From assembly GCA_965249765.1 (NCBI GenBank), contig CBDFMR010000005.1, positions 434,001 through 498,000 on the forward strand: a stretch of DNA of 64,000 nucleotides, given 5' to 3'. Shown here one piece after another: positions 54,565 through 63,378 of the stretch. Source of the DNA: CBDFMR01 sp965249765 (lineage in GTDB: Bacteria > Bacteroidota > Bacteroidia > Chitinophagales > Saprospiraceae). The position numbers were made by a program, and so were the translations under genes. The notes below the pieces were generated by a model. The model was given only the letters and a program-made list of their open reading frames with translations, ran no database searches and had not been told where the DNA came from. The first letter of the stretch is position 1. Every line of letters starts with the position of its first letter.

Positions 54565-54963
54565 ATGCCAGTGCTAAAAAACATAAAACCCACGGAATCA
54601 GAGCTAGAGATTCTACAGATTCTTTGGGATGAGGGCCCGCTTTCAGTAAGAGAAGTAAACGACTTACTCATACAAAAAAAAGAGCAAGGCTATACCACGA
54701 CATTGAAACTTATGCAAATCATGAATGAGAAGGGATTGACCGTAAGGAATACGGAAGCCAGGTCTCATATATATACGGCACGAGTAAAAGAAGCGTCCAT
54801 TAAAAATGGGCTATTGGACTCTTTCATCAGTGCAGCTTTTAAAGGATCAGCCGCCAGCCTGGTTATGCAGGCACTGGGAAGTCAATCAGCAACTAGGGAA
54901 GAACTCGATGAAATAAAATCTCTCATCAGGCAACTAGAATCGGATAAAAATGAAGAGCTATGA
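54565..54963 (+). CDS. BlaI/MecI/CopY-family transcriptional repressor
   Basis: The start is placed at ATG 54565 (MPVLKNIKPTESELEILQILW), just after the second operator. The winged-helix domain shows TESELEILQILWDEGPLSVREVNDLLIQKKEQGYTTTLKLMQIMNEKG, and a C-terminal helix provides dimerisation (TREELDEIKSLIRQLESDK). It represses itself and the adjoining BlaR1-like peptidase until the latter signals. The four-base overlap with the next gene couples them. The inducing signal need not be a beta-lactam in this phylum. Confidence 0.93.
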   Translation: MPVLKNIKPTESELEILQILWDEGPLSVREVNDLLIQKKEQGYTTTLKLMQIMNEKGLTVRNTEARSHIYTARVKEASIKNGLLDSFISAAFKGSAASLVMQALGSQSATREELDEIKSLIRQLESDKNEEL

Positions 54964-56915
54964 TTTCACAATTATTTCAAACTGAATATATCGATGCAAT
55001 TGCCTGGACACTGATCCACTCACTCTGGCAAGTGACTTTGATTGCATGTGTGCTCGCTGCGGTATTATACTTTAAGAGAGGCGCCACCTCCACGTTTAGA
55101 TACAGAATTTCCGTTTTCTCCATGATGGTTTCTGTCGTAATAGCTTACATCACATTTTGGTTTAGATTTTCAGGAGGCGCGGAATCCATTATTTCGACCG
55201 GTCTGAATAGTGGCATAGAAGTTATATCTATAGGAATGATAGAGGCTCAGAGAAGCTGGATACAAGCCATTTCCGTATATCTTAGTGAACATGCTTCTAT
55301 TGTAGCTAATTTCTGGCTGCTGGGCATTGTTGTTTTTTCAATAAGATTATTGGGCGGAATTATTTATGTACAGCGATTGGTACGCGGAGAAAAGCAGATC
55401 GCAGACCCCAAACTGAAGTATGCCTTCGTCAAGATCAAAGACACTATCGGTGTGAAACAGGATGTTCTGTTGTCTGAGAGTTGTCGAGTTGCGGTACCTA
55501 TGGTGATAGGTTTTATAAAACCTGTTGTTTTATTTCCGATCGGAGTGATGAACAGACTGTCTATTCCAGAGGTTGAGGCCATACTCGCACATGAATTGGC
55601 ACATGTCAAGAGGAATGACTACCTGGTAAATCTAATACAATCTGCCGCAGAGGTGATATTCTATTATCATCCCGCCATGTGGTGGATAAGTTCCATGGTT
55701 ACTTCAGAACGAGAAAACTGTTGTGACGATGTCGCAATCAACCAATGTGGCAGTTCTCTTACCTATGCTCATGTTCTCGTGAAACTTCAAGAGCAAGAAA
55801 TGATGCGAGCGCCTCAACTAGCTATGGCATTTTCAAGAAATAATAAAGGACTAAAAACTAGAATAATGAGAATTTTAAACCAACCTATTAGAAAATCGAA
55901 ATTTAGAGAAAAACTCATTGCGGCAGTTTTGCTTTTTACGGCAGTGTTGGCTTTTTCAAGTCATGGTAATGTCGTAATCGATGCTGTAGATAATATTAAA
56001 GACAGAATAACGGCACATGCGGATCATGAAAACAGGTCGATTGAATTGAACTACTCGATAGCAGCACTCGATACATTGCCCAAGCTCAAAGAGAGACGAA
56101 AAGAGAGCATTACTATTTCTAAAAGTACGGATGATGAGGATGTCTATATAGAGATGGAAGATGGTGAAATCAAGAAACTAAAAATTGACGGTGAGGAGAT
56201 CGACTCGTCGGATTATGACAAGCATGATATTTTAGTTGAAGAACTCATTCCTGATGCTCACGGCCATGGTAATTTCTTTTACCACTTTTCTGATGATGAT
56301 CATCCCATGATGTTTTTTGCAGATTCAATGAACATGGCATTTGAGCACTTAGATTCTATAGGCAATTGTTTTAAATCACTCCAACACCTTGACAAGGATT
56401 TTGAATTGAACTTCGATTTTGAAATGCCGGAAATGGGAAGGATTGAAGTTTATCCTTATGGTGAATTAAAAGATTTCGATTGGGAGGAATTCAATGAAGA
56501 GCATGGAGAACGGATGGAAGAGCATAATTTTTCACTTGAAGAAATGGAGGAATTGCAAGAAAGATTACATGAGACACTGGAGCACGTAAGGCCGGGTGTG
56601 AGAGCGTATCATTTTGATCGCGAGGATCACCCTTTTGCAGATGAAGACAATGGGTATTTTTTTGAGGGAGGCAAATTTTCCAATAATATCTCCCGTGAAT
56701 TGAACCGAGATGGACTTCTGGAAATAGGAAAAGAGAACAAGGTAGAATTGACTGGAAAGCACCTTAAAATAAACGGAGACAAGCAGCCAGAGAACATTTA
56801 TAAAAAATATAAGGGACTGTACGAACGTAGTACAGGCATAGACCTTACCAAGAATTCTAAAGTGGAACTTTTAATCACTGGAAAGAAAAACAAAAGATTA
56901 TTTGACTCGTACTAA
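54960..56915 (+). CDS. BlaR1/M56-family membrane metallopeptidase
   Basis: Residues about 1-300 carry four to five membrane helices and the zinc site HELAH in EVEAILAHELAHVKRNDYLVN, followed by ERENCCDDVAI. A further helix (about 318-335) leads to a C-terminal 300-residue domain unusually rich in Asp, Glu and His (FADSMNMAFEHLDS, FDWEEFNEEHGERMEEHNF). There is no penicillin-binding domain. The protein is expected to sense an envelope signal and cleave or inactivate the co-encoded repressor. The acidic/His-rich tail could bind metal or unfolded envelope proteins (inference). Confidence 0.92.
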   Translation: MISQLFQTEYIDAIAWTLIHSLWQVTLIACVLAAVLYFKRGATSTFRYRISVFSMMVSVVIAYITFWFRFSGGAESIISTGLNSGIEVISIGMIEAQRSWIQAISVYLSEHASIVANFWLLGIVVFSIRLLGGIIYVQRLVRGEKQIADPKLKYAFVKIKDTIGVKQDVLLSESCRVAVPMVIGFIKPVVLFPIGVMNRLSIPEVEAILAHELAHVKRNDYLVNLIQSAAEVIFYYHPAMWWISSMVTSERENCCDDVAINQCGSSLTYAHVLVKLQEQEMMRAPQLAMAFSRNNKGLKTRIMRILNQPIRKSKFREKLIAAVLLFTAVLAFSSHGNVVIDAVDNIKDRITAHADHENRSIELNYSIAALDTLPKLKERRKESITISKSTDDEDVYIEMEDGEIKKLKIDGEEIDSSDYDKHDILVEELIPDAHGHGNFFYHFSDDDHPMMFFADSMNMAFEHLDSIGNCFKSLQHLDKDFELNFDFEMPEMGRIEVYPYGELKDFDWEEFNEEHGERMEEHNFSLEEMEELQERLHETLEHVRPGVRAYHFDREDHPFADEDNGYFFEGGKFSNNISRELNRDGLLEIGKENKVELTGKHLKINGDKQPENIYKKYKGLYERSTGIDLTKNSKVELLITGKKNKRLFDSY

Positions 56916-56976
56916 TAATGTGTATAATTTCCTCATGTCGAGGTGTGATAATAAATAACTAATTAAAATTGATCTT

Positions 56977-58068
56977 ATGCAAATCAAGAAATTTATACTC
57001 CTTGTCCATTTGTTGTCGATCTGTCAGTTTGCGACTTCTCAAGGGATTGTGAAAAAAACCTTGTGTTTGACATTACTAAATTGTCAGAGGATGCATTGAT
57101 GGAGACAGAAAGGATAACACTAGAGGGAAATGAAGCCCTAGAATATATATAGAAGTTTAGCAAGGATGATGTGGACACCCATGTTAGAGAGTTTAGCAAG
57201 GATATTGGACACCCATGATTTAATGGGAATAGATGTCGGAGAGAATAAGGTAAACTACCACGTCATATCTACGGCTGCGGAAAACGATCAAGTCAAGGAA
57301 GTATCAGGAGAAATAACCGTATTGAAGAAACGAGATAAAGTAAGGGAGTTTAGATTTTTTGATGAAGACCTTAAAGCAAAGGCGTTCCTTGGAGTGCGGA
57401 TAGTAGATGGAGATCGGAATGTACTGGTTGAAGAGATTATTCCGGGGACTGGTACGGAAAAGGAGGAGATAATTGCTGGAGATAGAATAGTAAGTCTTGA
57501 TAACGAACCCACCGTTCATACCAAGAGTCTCGAGTATAAGGTTATCCAAAGAGAACCCGATCAGACCGTTACTGTAGGAATAATGAGAGAGGGTAAAGAA
57601 TTGAAAATAGAGGCTGTATTAGGAGAACACATGTTTGACCTTGAAAGAGAGAAGATAAAATTCATGAGGGGTAAGCTACATTGTAAGAAAATGAAAAGTA
57701 TAAGAGAAAAAGTAGCTTCCATAAAATTTTCTTCTAACGATGTTACTCAATTACAAGAGGCAGCCATAATTCCGGATACTGAAGAAGAAATCGTTGTACC
57801 CAGAAGTAACCTAGACCTGGAAGACTTTACGATTTTCTCCAACCCATCTGATGGGATGATTAATTTGTCATTTGTATCCAATGATTCTCCGGTGATTGTA
57901 CAGATAACTGACGTTTCTGGAAGAACGATCTATAAGCAAGTAGATAATGAATTTACTGGTAAGTACCAAAAGCAGATAGATTTAACAAGAGAGGGCAGTG
58001 GTACATTTATATTGTATGTGATTCAAGATCAAAAGGTTAAAGCTGAAAAGCTAGTGCTGAGCAAATAG
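56977..58068 (+). pseudogene. PDZ-domain protein with type IX sorting domain, 5' end frameshifted
   Basis: A signal peptide MQIKKFILLVHLLSICQFATSQ at 56977 is followed by a frame break near 57045, after which DCEKNLVFDITKLSEDALMETERITLEGNEALEYI continues to a stop at about 57150. A 27-29 bp imperfect direct duplication (57155-57183 and 57191-57217) follows. Beyond this the frame is intact to 58068: EVSGEITVLKKRDKVREFRF, the PDZ core KAFLGVRIVDGDRNVLVEEIIPGTGTEKEEIIAGDRIVSLDNEP, and the sorting domain FTIFSNPSDGMINLSF...EKLVLSK. The export signal is disconnected, so the product is probably lost. Confidence 0.75.
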
Positions 58069-58083
58069 ATTTTATATCAAGTT

Positions 58084-58118
58084 AAGCGCCTCGTGACTAT
58101 GTTGCGGGGCTTTTTTTG
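58084..58118 (+). terminator. Rho-independent terminator after the PDZ gene
   Basis: GCCTCG...CGGGGC (one T-G wobble, 11-base loop) followed by TTTTTTTG. Confidence 0.6.
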
Positions 58119-58175
58119 TTAGTACTTAGACCATCATTTACCTGGGCAACTTTAGGGGCTTTCGAAATAGCCCTA

Positions 58176-58916
58176 TTATTCATCTATAAAATGTGCGTCT
58201 CTCTTGGGCTCAGAAAGCTTGGCTTGATTGTACTCCTTTGATTTGTTTTTTGGAATACTCAACGACATCCATTCCTCACCTTTGAGAGTGAGACCAATGA
58301 ATACGATCTGGCCTATATGATAAGAGTAATGAGCGAGTTGGCGATTGATGGCTTCTGTGACAGTATGGCTCATGTTGCGAATATATATTGTCATTGAAAT
58401 ATTGTCACTATCTATTGAGGGTACCTCTATTTACTACTGAATTAAGTTGAAATTAAATTATTTTGGCTTTAGACAAGGCAAATTGAGGGAACATAGCCTT
58501 TGCTATTCGACTGAAATTTAACGAAGTATGAAGTCAAAAAAAATTAATTAGAAATCTCATTGGGATTTTGTTCAACTAGTGAATGGGGTATATAGAGGTA
58601 CCCTTGAGTCAAGTGCGTTGAAAAGGCACATCCAGCCTTCTTCCCATTTTTGCAACAATTCATTTCTTGTCTTGACTACGGGTTCAAATTCTTTGTCACG
58701 CTGCCGCCATTCTTTCTCGCTATCGGTAGTCAAAAAATCTGTCCATCGGGACATCATGTTTCCCCAAAGATGGTTGACAATCTCGGCTATAGAATTTGAT
58801 TCTGCACCTATTTTTTCAAAGAGTTGTTCATCACTCAACTGAGCAAATGTTTTTTCTCCAAGACCCTTGTAGTAATAGAATTCTTTTTTGACACTGACCG
58901 TAAAATTCATCTTCAT
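58176..58916 (-). pseudogene. DUF1572/DinB-like protein gene split by a 185-bp element
   Basis: The N-terminal part (58916 leftward: MKMNFTVSVKKEFYYYKGLGEKTFAQLSDEQLFEKIGAESNSIAEIVNHLWGNMMSRWTDFLTTDSEKEWRQRD...LFNALDS) stops inside an inserted element at 58419-58603. Removing the element with one copy of the 4-bp duplication TTGA gives FNALDSIDSDNISMTIYIRNMSHTVTEAINRQLAHYSYHIGQIVFI...DAHFIDE, exactly in frame. The metal-site His of DUF1572 (VNHLWGN, QLAHYSYHIGQ) survive. Its start overlaps the lspA stop by four bases, so it was once translated with lspA. Confidence 0.85.
58419..58603 (+). mobile_element. 185-bp MITE with GGGTACCTCTAT inverted ends
   Basis: Perfect 12-bp inverted ends GGGTACCTCTAT and a TTGA target duplication (58415-58418 and 58604-58607). 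It is inserted in the DUF1572 gene. The interior is AT-rich and non-coding. No other copy and no parental IS are in the window. Confidence 0.82.
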
Positions 58917-59599
58917 GATATAGGGCCATCATCAGGTTCTAGTTTCACCTCTGACTGAGCTGTCGACAGAGGAGTAGGCTCACTTTTCTTGGAACTGAAA
59001 AATTTACGATGAAAAATAAGAATGCTTATAACGCCAGTAGATATGGCGGCATCAGCTAGATTGAAAACCGGAGAGAAAAATTCAAATCGATTTCCACCAA
59101 CTCTGGGAACCCACTCAGGCCAGGTACTTTCAAACATAGGAAAATGAAGCATATCTACAACGTGACCGTAGAGAAATCCTGCATATCCACCACCCTCGGG
59201 AAATATTTCAGCAACAGGTGGGTGGAATGTTGATTCTGAAAAGATAAGACCATAGAACGCACTATCTATCATGTTGCCCATCGCTCCGGCAATGATCAAG
59301 GAGAAACAGACCAACAAACCTATCGAAACTTTTTCTTTGATCATTCCTCTGACCAGATAAATAAGAAATCCGATCATGATCAATCTAAAAAGACTCAGAA
59401 GTAGCTTGCCGGTATTTCCGCCAAACTTCAGTCCAAAGGCCATGCCTTCATTCTCGATGAAGTGGATTCTGGCCCATTCGGCACCAAGCATATTAAACCC
59501 ACCACCAATATTGAAAGATGTTTTTATGTAGATTTTCAACCATTGATCCAGAATCAAGACCAGGGTTACAACCAATATGACAATGTGACTACGCTTCAA
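58913..59599 (-). CDS. lspA: Lipoprotein signal peptidase (signal peptidase II)
   Basis: A 228-residue four-helix membrane aspartyl protease with DQWLKIYIKTSF, HFIENEGMAFGLKFG and the two catalytic Asp in AGAMGNMIDSAF and FFSPVFNLADAAIS. The Bacteroidota-type insertion between these motifs and a hydrophilic C-terminal tail (SSKKSEPTPLSTAQ) are present. It removes signal peptides from prolipoproteins after lipid attachment, at the inner membrane. It overlaps the interrupted DUF1572 gene by four bases. Confidence 0.96.
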   Translation of the reverse strand: MKRSHIVILVVTLVLILDQWLKIYIKTSFNIGGGFNMLGAEWARIHFIENEGMAFGLKFGGNTGKLLLSLFRLIMIGFLIYLVRGMIKEKVSIGLLVCFSLIIAGAMGNMIDSAFYGLIFSESTFHPPVAEIFPEGGGYAGFLYGHVVDMLHFPMFESTWPEWVPRVGGNRFEFFSPVFNLADAAISTGVISILIFHRKFFSSKKSEPTPLSTAQSEVKLEPDDGPIS

Positions 59600-59653
59600 T
59601 AGATAGATTATAAAATTGGGACAAAACTAAGAAAAGCTCCACAGGAACAGGCC

Positions 59654-60022
59654 TTATTTCTGCAGTTGCTTAGCTTCGATGCTGAGTGTGGCGTGTGGTA
59701 CGGCTTTGAGCCTTTCCTTAGAGATCAACTTTCCGGTGACACGACATATACCATACACTTTATTCTTAATACGAAGGCGGGCATTTTCAAGATGTTGAAT
59801 GAGCTTTTTTTGGCGCAAAGTCATGGTTGCAATCCGTTCTCGCTCTGCAGTACCTACACCATCGTCAAGACCTTTAACCTTGGCTATATCACTATTTGCC
59901 AAGTCTTGAACCTGATTTGAATAGAATGCCAACTGATCATTGGCATCAGCTAACTTCTTCACTATCAGTCTGTCAAACTGTGCTAATTCTCTGTCTGTGT
60001 ATCGTGTTTTTTTACCTGCCAT
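59654..60022 (-). CDS. TraR/DksA-family protein lacking the complete zinc site
   Basis: The start is the ATG at 60022 (MAGKKTRYTDRELAQFDRLIVKKLADANDQL); the upstream frame has no family similarity. A coiled-coil (about 12-80) is followed by the zinc-finger-like segment YGICRVTGKLISKERLKAVPHATLSIEAKQLQK. Of the four Cys typical of DksA only one remains, as in other Bacteroidota homologues. DksA-type proteins enter the RNA polymerase secondary channel and tune transcription with ppGpp; whether this shortened form does so is inferred. lspA lies 54 bases downstream on the same strand, so the two may share a transcript. Confidence 0.88.
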   Translation of the reverse strand: MAGKKTRYTDRELAQFDRLIVKKLADANDQLAFYSNQVQDLANSDIAKVKGLDDGVGTAERERIATMTLRQKKLIQHLENARLRIKNKVYGICRVTGKLISKERLKAVPHATLSIEAKQLQK

Positions 60023-60223
60023 AATTATCCGATTATATGACGATGCAAATGTAAATAATTTAAAATCAAAGAGAAAGAGATATTTATTATATATAAGGGA
60101 ATAGTTCCGGCATGACATTTCTGGAAGTAGATATATCTTAACTTTAAACCCGTCGGATATCTGTAACAAACAAGACGATAATTGATGAACCTATTTGATA
60201 TCCAAAAATTAAAAATGACAAAC

Positions 60224-61975
60224 ATGAAGAGGTTTAATATACTTTTTGTTGTACTTACCATAACATTATCGACACAGGCACAAGTTGATCCGTATGAGAA
60301 AATACATGCCCAGATAATTGAGGACATGGAGTCTGAGGGTCAAGCAACATACCTGTTGTTTTTTAAGGAGCAACTGGTCATGCCCAGGAGAGCAGACCTC
60401 TCGAAAGAAGCAAAAGGTCATTTGGTATATCAGTCATTAATGGATCACGCTCGGACATCACAGGAGGAAGTCATTAATCACCTAGTGTCTTCTGACATTA
60501 ACCATCAGTCATTTTTCATAGCAAATGTTATCAAGGTAACATCGGAAATGGGAGAGTTGGAGACGTTGGCGGCGATGACTTCAATTGAAAAAGTTATTCC
60601 TGACCCTAACGTGAAATTGGAAGAACCAGACAAATCAGAGGCCATATCCCTAAGAGAACCTACTCCTGAGTGGGGTATTCAACAAATAGAAGCAGACAAT
60701 GTATGGAGCCTTGGCTATCGAGGTCAAGGTGTTGTTGTAGCCGGACAAGACACTGGCTATGACTGGGACAACCCACTACTCAAGCCCAAATACAGGGGTT
60801 GGGATGGTACAGATGCTGATCACAATTATAACTGGCATGATGCCATCATGGAGATAGATCCGTTACATGGTGACACCTTGATTACACCCGATACTAATCC
60901 ATGTGGTTTAAACAGCCCGATTCCCTGTGATGACAACGGTCATGGAACACATACGATGGGCACCATGGTAGGACATGATGATAACAATGCCATAGGCGTA
61001 GCTCCCGATGCCCGCTGGATTGCGTGTAGAAATATGGAGAGAGGTTACGGAAAACCCTCCACATATATAGAGTGCTATGAGTGGTTATTAGCGCCATACG
61101 ACCTTGATGGCAATAACCCAGACCCTTCACTGGCCCCCCATGTGATCAACAATAGTTGGAGCTGTCCCGAACTAGAGGGTTGTAATAGCACCAACTGGGA
61201 TATGATGAATATTGTCATCAACAATCTGCGGGCTGCAGGTGTCGTTGTCGTCGTGTCAGCAGGTAATAGTGGCAACAATGGATGTGGATCCGTGAGTACG
61301 CCCTCCGCCATGTTTGAAGGTAGTTTTACTGTCGGAGCATCAACACCTATCGATTCCATTGCAGGATTTAGCAGTCGTGGTCCAGTTACGGTTGATGGTA
61401 GTTTTAGGCTTAAGCCGAATGTAGTAGCACCAGGTGTGGCGGTGAGATCTACAACTTTGGATACGATGTTTGGATCATGGAATGGAACGAGTATGGCTGG
61501 TCCTCATGTTGCCGGAGCAGTGGCGCTTATCATTTCTGCAAACCCTGGTCTTGCCGGTCAAGTTGAGGCGATAGAGACTATATTGGAAACAACGGCGGTA
61601 CCTATCGAGGCTGTAGATACTTGTGGAAGTTTTATAGGATCAGATATACCTAATGCAACGTATGGTTATGGAAGGATAAACGTATTAAAAGCTGTGGAGA
61701 TGGCCTTGGAGATTTCTTCAACCAATGAGGGTGGTGAGAGCGATGTCCTTTCCGTATTCCCCAATCCCGTGAGTGATTACTTGAGAATTAGAACAAAGCA
61801 AAATAGGACAGGCACATTTAGACTAATTTCTGTAGATGGTAAATTGATAAGATCGGTTGACATTAGTGTAAGTGGAATTACAAAAATGGACGTGCGGGAT
61901 ATAGCGACAGGAGTGTACTTTCTTGGTGTTGATGACGGTGAGCAAGCACGGTTTATTAAGGTTGTAAAGATTTAG
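60224..61975 (+). CDS. Secreted subtilisin-like serine peptidase (S8) with type IX sorting domain
   Basis: The start at ATG 60224 gives a clean signal peptide MKRFNILFVVLTITLSTQAQ. An inhibitor-type propeptide (about 30-140) is followed by the catalytic domain with Asp in VVVAGQDTGYDWDNPLL, His in DNGHGTHTMGTMVG, the Asn of the oxyanion hole in VVSAGNSGNNG and Ser in WNGTSMAGPHVAGAVAL. The C-terminus (LSVFPNPVSDYLRIRTKQ...ARFIKVVKI) is a type A sorting domain, so the enzyme is secreted or surface-bound and probably degrades external protein. It is divergent from the dksA-like gene. Confidence 0.94.
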   Translation: MKRFNILFVVLTITLSTQAQVDPYEKIHAQIIEDMESEGQATYLLFFKEQLVMPRRADLSKEAKGHLVYQSLMDHARTSQEEVINHLVSSDINHQSFFIANVIKVTSEMGELETLAAMTSIEKVIPDPNVKLEEPDKSEAISLREPTPEWGIQQIEADNVWSLGYRGQGVVVAGQDTGYDWDNPLLKPKYRGWDGTDADHNYNWHDAIMEIDPLHGDTLITPDTNPCGLNSPIPCDDNGHGTHTMGTMVGHDDNNAIGVAPDARWIACRNMERGYGKPSTYIECYEWLLAPYDLDGNNPDPSLAPHVINNSWSCPELEGCNSTNWDMMNIVINNLRAAGVVVVVSAGNSGNNGCGSVSTPSAMFEGSFTVGASTPIDSIAGFSSRGPVTVDGSFRLKPNVVAPGVAVRSTTLDTMFGSWNGTSMAGPHVAGAVALIISANPGLAGQVEAIETILETTAVPIEAVDTCGSFIGSDIPNATYGYGRINVLKAVEMALEISSTNEGGESDVLSVFPNPVSDYLRIRTKQNRTGTFRLISVDGKLIRSVDISVSGITKMDVRDIATGVYFLGVDDGEQARFIKVVKI

Positions 61976-61989
61976 AAGATACGAAAGGT

Positions 61990-62440
61990 GTCACCGCTCG
62001 GCGGTTCTTGTCATATAGAATCATGGAAACTATGACATATCGCTCCTCTGGAGCTGGGACGACAACCATTTAGTAAAAGGAAAAAGCACGCACAACCATA
62101 CTACTGCAAAAGGGGAAAAACAGCACCATACTGTCGGAGCTAAAGCAGCATCGCTACGAAATGTTTTTAGTCTAATGATATAATGAAAACATAAAGCTCC
62201 ATCGGAGCGACACAAGAATCAAAGCCAGGCAAGTGTCACCGCTCTGCGGTTCAACCAATTAATATTTACGAAGTATTAAAGACATACCGCTCCTCTGGAG
62301 CTAGAACCAGCTTTAACTTGGGTATATGAGATAATAGACTTTGCAACATTGCAGAATGAAACAGCAGCATCGCTGCGAAATGTCATTATCCTAATGATAT
62401 AATGAAAACTTAAAGCTCCATCGGAGCGACATCCCTAGGC
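61990..62440. repeat. Tandem composite REP-like repeat, two units of about 220 bp
   Basis: No gene is seen between 61976 and 62445. Each unit carries four motifs in the same order: TCACCGCTCNGCGGTTC, CGCTCCTCTGGAGCT, AGCAGCATCGCTNCGAAATG and AAAGCTCCATCGGAGCGACA. The second half also shares CTAATGATATAATGAAAAC. Motif types recur at 4.6-5.0 kb. The units lie between convergent genes. Confidence 0.65.
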
Positions 62441-62445
62441 AATGG

Positions 62446-63363
62446 CTACTTCTTGGCATTCACTCTCAACCAAGCCATTTCTCTATACTTTTTATTCACT
62501 TCTGCAGCGGGGACGCCATAATACGTTTTACCTCCTTCCAGATTTTTAGACACTCCTGTCTTCGCTAGTAAGACGGCACCTTTTCCTATACGTGTGTTTT
62601 GTGCGATTCCCACTTGCCCATAAATAGTCACATCGTCTTCAATTATCGCCTTTCCTCCAATTGCCACCTGACCGGCCATAAGACAATTTTCTCCCACAAG
62701 CACTCCATGTCCGATGTGCACATGACAGTCCAACTTACTACCTTGACCCACAACCGTATCACCAGAAACACCTCGGTTAATGGTCGAGCAAGCACCTATG
62801 CTCACATCATCACCTATTACTACTCTTCCACATGTAGTCCATTTGTGATGCTTATTATTTTCCTTTTTATAGTAGAACGCATCTGAAGCAATGACACTGC
62901 CCGGTTCTATGATTACTCTATTTCCAATGATGGTTTCATCACCGATGTAACAATTTGCCTGAATGTGGCAATCCTCACCGATCGATACATTGTTCCCGAT
63001 AACTACCCCAGGCTCAATGTGTGTGGATGGATGAATCGTGACATTGTTTCCTCGAGATGCGTCAAGTCTCTGTCTGGGTGAAAAATGATCTGCTAGCTTA
63101 TTATACTCTACAAATGGCTGAGTACTGACAATGAGAACCTTTCCTTCTATGGGGTCTAACTTCTTATTAATGATGACGATTGACGCCTCAGATGACAATG
63201 TTTTACTGTAGTATTTTTCTACATCTACAAAGGTTATATCTCCTTGAGTGACTTTATGTATTTCATTAACACCTTTTGCTTCGATATTCATATTTCCTAT
63301 TACCTCTGAATAGTTGATAAGTGAAAGTAGCTGGCCTAGCGGGATGGGTGATTCAAACTTCAT
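62446..63363 (-). CDS. lpxD: UDP-3-O-acylglucosamine N-acyltransferase
   Basis: 305 residues: an N-terminal uridine-binding domain (about 1-95) followed by about nine hexapeptide repeats forming a left-handed beta helix (VVIGNNVSIGEDCHIQANCYIGDETIIGNRVIIEPGSVIASDAF). The catalytic His region is KLDCHVHIGHGVLVGENCLMAGQVAIGG, and a helical C-terminus ends GVPAAEVNKKYREMAWLR. LpxD adds the N-linked acyl chain during lipid A synthesis in the cytoplasm. Bacteroidota carry more than one LpxD-like paralogue, so a paralogous role is possible. It precedes polA's end by 15 bases in the same direction. Confidence 0.88.
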   Translation of the reverse strand: MKFESPIPLGQLLSLINYSEVIGNMNIEAKGVNEIHKVTQGDITFVDVEKYYSKTLSSEASIVIINKKLDPIEGKVLIVSTQPFVEYNKLADHFSPRQRLDASRGNNVTIHPSTHIEPGVVIGNNVSIGEDCHIQANCYIGDETIIGNRVIIEPGSVIASDAFYYKKENNKHHKWTTCGRVVIGDDVSIGACSTINRGVSGDTVVGQGSKLDCHVHIGHGVLVGENCLMAGQVAIGGKAIIEDDVTIYGQVGIAQNTRIGKGAVLLAKTGVSKNLEGGKTYYGVPAAEVNKKYREMAWLRVNAKK

Positions 63364-63378
63364 GTGGTCCTTATTGTG

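Noticed and set aside
61990..62440. Repeated palindromic units considered as a CRISPR array
   Set aside because: Only two long units with internal sub-motifs, no uniform 25-37 bp repeats or spacers, and no cas genes anywhere in the window.
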